64,000 bases of DNA from Foetidibacter luteolus (lineage in GTDB: Bacteria > Bacteroidota > Bacteroidia > Chitinophagales > Chitinophagaceae). The translations under genes were made by a program, and so were the position numbers. The notes beneath the pieces are model-generated. The model did not search any database. It was not told where the DNA came from and saw only the letters and a list, made by a program, of their open reading frames with translations. Shown piece after piece: positions 62,082 through 64,000 of the stretch. Where the stretch lies: contig NZ_VVIP01000022.1 in NCBI RefSeq assembly GCF_009650435.1, forward strand, positions 62,001-126,000, written 5' to 3'. Numbering within the stretch: the first letter of the stretch is position 1; every line of letters starts with the position of its first letter.

Positions 62082-64000
62082 TTAAGACTTAAAGTTAAGC
62101 GGCACGTTTATTTTAAAACTGAAATTGCGGCCCATGTTAAACACGCCCTGCCTGCCGGTGGCATTGTTTACTGCCGTATATTTTAAACGGCTCAGGTGGC
62201 TTTGGTAAGCAATATCGCCCAGGTTGTTGCCGGCAATAAATATGCTGAACAACGTTTTACCCTTACTGGCTATATCTGCGCCTATGCCGGCATTAACAAG
62301 CCAGTAACTGTCGGTGGGCGTTTCTGTGTTATAACCCGTAAACGCGTTGTTTTGCGTAAAGCTGTAATCGCTCTGCAGGCTTACATAAAAATTCTTTACA
62401 GACTTTCCTTTGGGTAAAAAGTTACCCCTCAACTCAGATATGAGCCTGGCGGCAGGTATCAGCGGAACATTTTTTGAACCATCCAGCGCCTGTTTAAATT
62501 GTGCACGGGTATAAGAGAACGTGTTTTCAAAGTGCAGCCAGTCCAGCGGGTGCGGGTGAATATCTATGTTCAGTTCGCCGCCATACAGATGGGCATCCCG
62601 CTGTACAAAACGAAAAACATTAAGCGGGTCGCCCGTTTCATCATCTATTAAAATAGAATCCTGCCCTGCATTGTTCAGCAGTTTCTCATAGAAAATAAAG
62701 TTGCTGATATTGTTATAGAACACGTTGGCCATTAGGGATACATGTTCGGTGTTCCATTCAATGCCTGCGTCGGCCTGTGTGCTAATTTCAGATTTCAGGC
62801 TGTTATCGCCAATTTCAAAACGGTTGGTGCCTTCGTGTGCCCCGTTACTGGCCAGCTCCGCAAAATTGGGCGCCCTGAAACCGCGGGCAATATTAAACTT
62901 TACCGTAAGGTTATTAGCTGCTTCGTAACTAAGGCCGGCGCTTCCTGAAATGTTGCCAAAGTTTTTGCTGAATGCGGCAAACTTAACATCTCCGCCGTCT
63001 TCCATTTGCTTGCCGCTGGCGTGGCGGTTATCAAAGCGCAGGCCACCGCTCAGTTGCAGCTTGTCTTTATGATACTGGGTATACAAAAAGCCACCAATAT
63101 CAAACAGGCTGTAATCTGGTATCAGCGCTTCTTCAGCTTTGTTTTTGTTGGTTTGGCTCATGCCGGTTATACCCAGGCTTGTTTTCCAGTTGCCGGGCGA
63201 AGCCAGGTGATAACGCACAGCATAGTTTACTGCCTTTAAATCAAAATAAGCTTCAGGCTCATTAATATCATCCAGGTTGCCCAATTCGCGGCGTTGGTTA
63301 TGCTGGTAGCCAACGGTAACATCCAGCTTGCTTTTGCCAACAAAAAAGCTGTTATCGGCTGTTAATTTAAAATGCTGGATATGTTGATACGGTACCATCG
63401 GCTGTATTTTTTTAAAATCGGCATCGGTGGCAATGGCTTCGTCGCCGCCGGGCACCGCTTTTACAAACTGGCCGGTTGTTTCATCCCTGTCGCCCTCTAC
63501 AATACCCAGCTTTTGGTTAAAGCTACTGAGCAATAACCGGCTGTAGCCCCAGCTACCGCCATAGCCCAGCATGCCGCCAAAGTTTTTGTCAACAAATTTT
63601 GAGTTGAATACATAACCATCGTATTTGTTCTTATAGTCCTGTGCGCCCTTGTAAGTGCCGTAAGCGTTCCAGCTAAAGCCGTTGTGTGTACCGCCTATAT
63701 TGCCGTAAAAGCCACGCAAAGCGCTGTTGGTTTGGTATTCGCTGATGATATTGCCGCGGATGGTTCCTTCAGGTGCAGGCACCTGGGATTGTATATTAAT
63801 AACGCCAGCCAACGCATCACTGCCATACATTAAGGATGCCGGTCCCTTAAGCACTTCAATACGCTGTACGTTGTAATCGTCTATTTCAATACCATGTTCA
63901 TCGCCCCATTGCTGGCCCTCCTGCCTGGTACCATCGTTAACCACTACTACCCTGTTATAGCCAAGGCCACGGATAAAAGGCTTTGCAACGGCAGGGCCTG
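62082..64000 (-). CDS. TonB-dependent outer membrane receptor, N-terminus outside window
   Basis: The frame stays open to the window end; residues before the GTG at 63944 are clearly coding (PFIRGLGYNRVVVVNDG), so the start lies beyond 64000. The visible ~639 residues hold the last part of the plug (QRIEVLKGPASLMYGSDALAGVINI) and a complete beta-barrel with alternating aromatic strands. The C-terminus is NFSFKINVPLNFKS, ending in an amphipathic strand although not in the usual terminal Phe. Such receptors import siderophores, haem, vitamin B12, metals or glycans using TonB energy. No SusD gene or ligand clue is present here, so the substrate is open. Confidence 0.93.
   Translation of the reverse strand, partial: GPAVAKPFIRGLGYNRVVVVNDGTRQEGQQWGDEHGIEIDDYNVQRIEVLKGPASLMYGSDALAGVINIQSQVPAPEGTIRGNIISEYQTNSALRGFYGNIGGTHNGFSWNAYGTYKGAQDYKNKYDGYVFNSKFVDKNFGGMLGYGGSWGYSRLLLSSFNQKLGIVEGDRDETTGQFVKAVPGGDEAIATDADFKKIQPMVPYQHIQHFKLTADNSFFVGKSKLDVTVGYQHNQRRELGNLDDINEPEAYFDLKAVNYAVRYHLASPGNWKTSLGITGMSQTNKNKAEEALIPDYSLFDIGGFLYTQYHKDKLQLSGGLRFDNRHASGKQMEDGGDVKFAAFSKNFGNISGSAGLSYEAANNLTVKFNIARGFRAPNFAELASNGAHEGTNRFEIGDNSLKSEISTQADAGIEWNTEHVSLMANVFYNNISNFIFYEKLLNNAGQDSILIDDETGDPLNVFRFVQRDAHLYGGELNIDIHPHPLDWLHFENTFSYTRAQFKQALDGSKNVPLIPAARLISELRGNFLPKGKSVKNFYVSLQSDYSFTQNNAFTGYNTETPTDSYWLVNAGIGADIASKGKTLFSIFIAGNNLGDIAYQSHLSRLKYTAVNNATGRQGVFNMGRNFSFKINVPLNFKS

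Noticed and set aside
1..64000. Prophage, integrative element or insertion sequence
   Set aside because: No integrase, transposase, capsid, terminase or relaxase genes were found; only small non-coding repeats.

Overview
The window looks like a chromosomal segment of a Bacteroidota bacterium, most likely a member of the Chitinophagaceae. Four very large secreted proteins end in type IX secretion (T9SS) sorting domains. Promoter-like boxes of the Bacteroidota form TAnnTTTG precede several genes. The small housekeeping set (split carB, scpA, nadC, mscL, PPK2, SUI1-type factor) and the long repeat-rich intergenic spaces also fit. No transposase, integrase, phage gene, CRISPR array or rRNA operon was seen. 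Both ends cut genes: a Gfo/Idh/MocA oxidoreductase on the left and a TonB-dependent receptor on the right.

Layout. 1-2.3 kb: oxidoreductase end, YtxH-type stress protein, dihaem cytochrome c. 2.9-13.4 kb: two paralogous giant secreted hydrolase/FN3/PA14 proteins with T9SS C-termini, separated by repeat-rich DNA. 13.7-20.7 kb: MFS exporter, a 4-alpha-glucanotransferase with an unusual Lys/Ala-rich N-terminal tail, and an acyl-CoA dehydrogenase. 20.8-24.1 kb: minus-strand SPFH/PH-like/ribbon-helix-helix cluster, an esterase and a GNAT enzyme. 24.1-27.6 kb: two divergent LytS-type kinases and a LytTR regulator; the minus-strand kinase has lost its phospho-acceptor histidine and its glycine box. 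27.6-33.3 kb: scpA, mscL, ppk2, a DUF695/RraB-like protein, and a metallophosphoesterase-glycosyltransferase pair. 33.6-37.4 kb: SprB-like T9SS type B protein. 37.7-42 kb: stand-alone C-terminal carB half, a tiny GyrB-like protein, a DinB-like protein and a DUF885 lipoprotein.

42.2-53.5 kb is the most suggestive block. A 2055-residue secreted protein with eight PPC-like repeats of exactly 133 codons is followed by an ECF sigma factor, a translationally coupled membrane TPR protein of anti-sigma layout, and a predicted periplasmic membrane-anchored CHAT protease. I infer an envelope-sensing circuit. 53.5-54.7 kb: a winged-helix/nucleotidyltransferase pair, AbiE-like, with a perfect 22-bp-arm palindrome at its start. 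55-64 kb: NmrA-like protein, a CAT tRNA, GDPD, a histidine kinase / HTH / membrane protein group, a lipoprotein, an SUI1-type factor, nadC and the TonB receptor.

Two dispersed intergenic repeat families run through the whole window: family A (7 copies, about 100-110 bp, ends that co-vary so as to pair) and family B (about 10 copies around a core TTGCGTCGCACTCTT). They explain most gene-free DNA. All functional calls come from reading translated sequence and motifs; no database search was possible.
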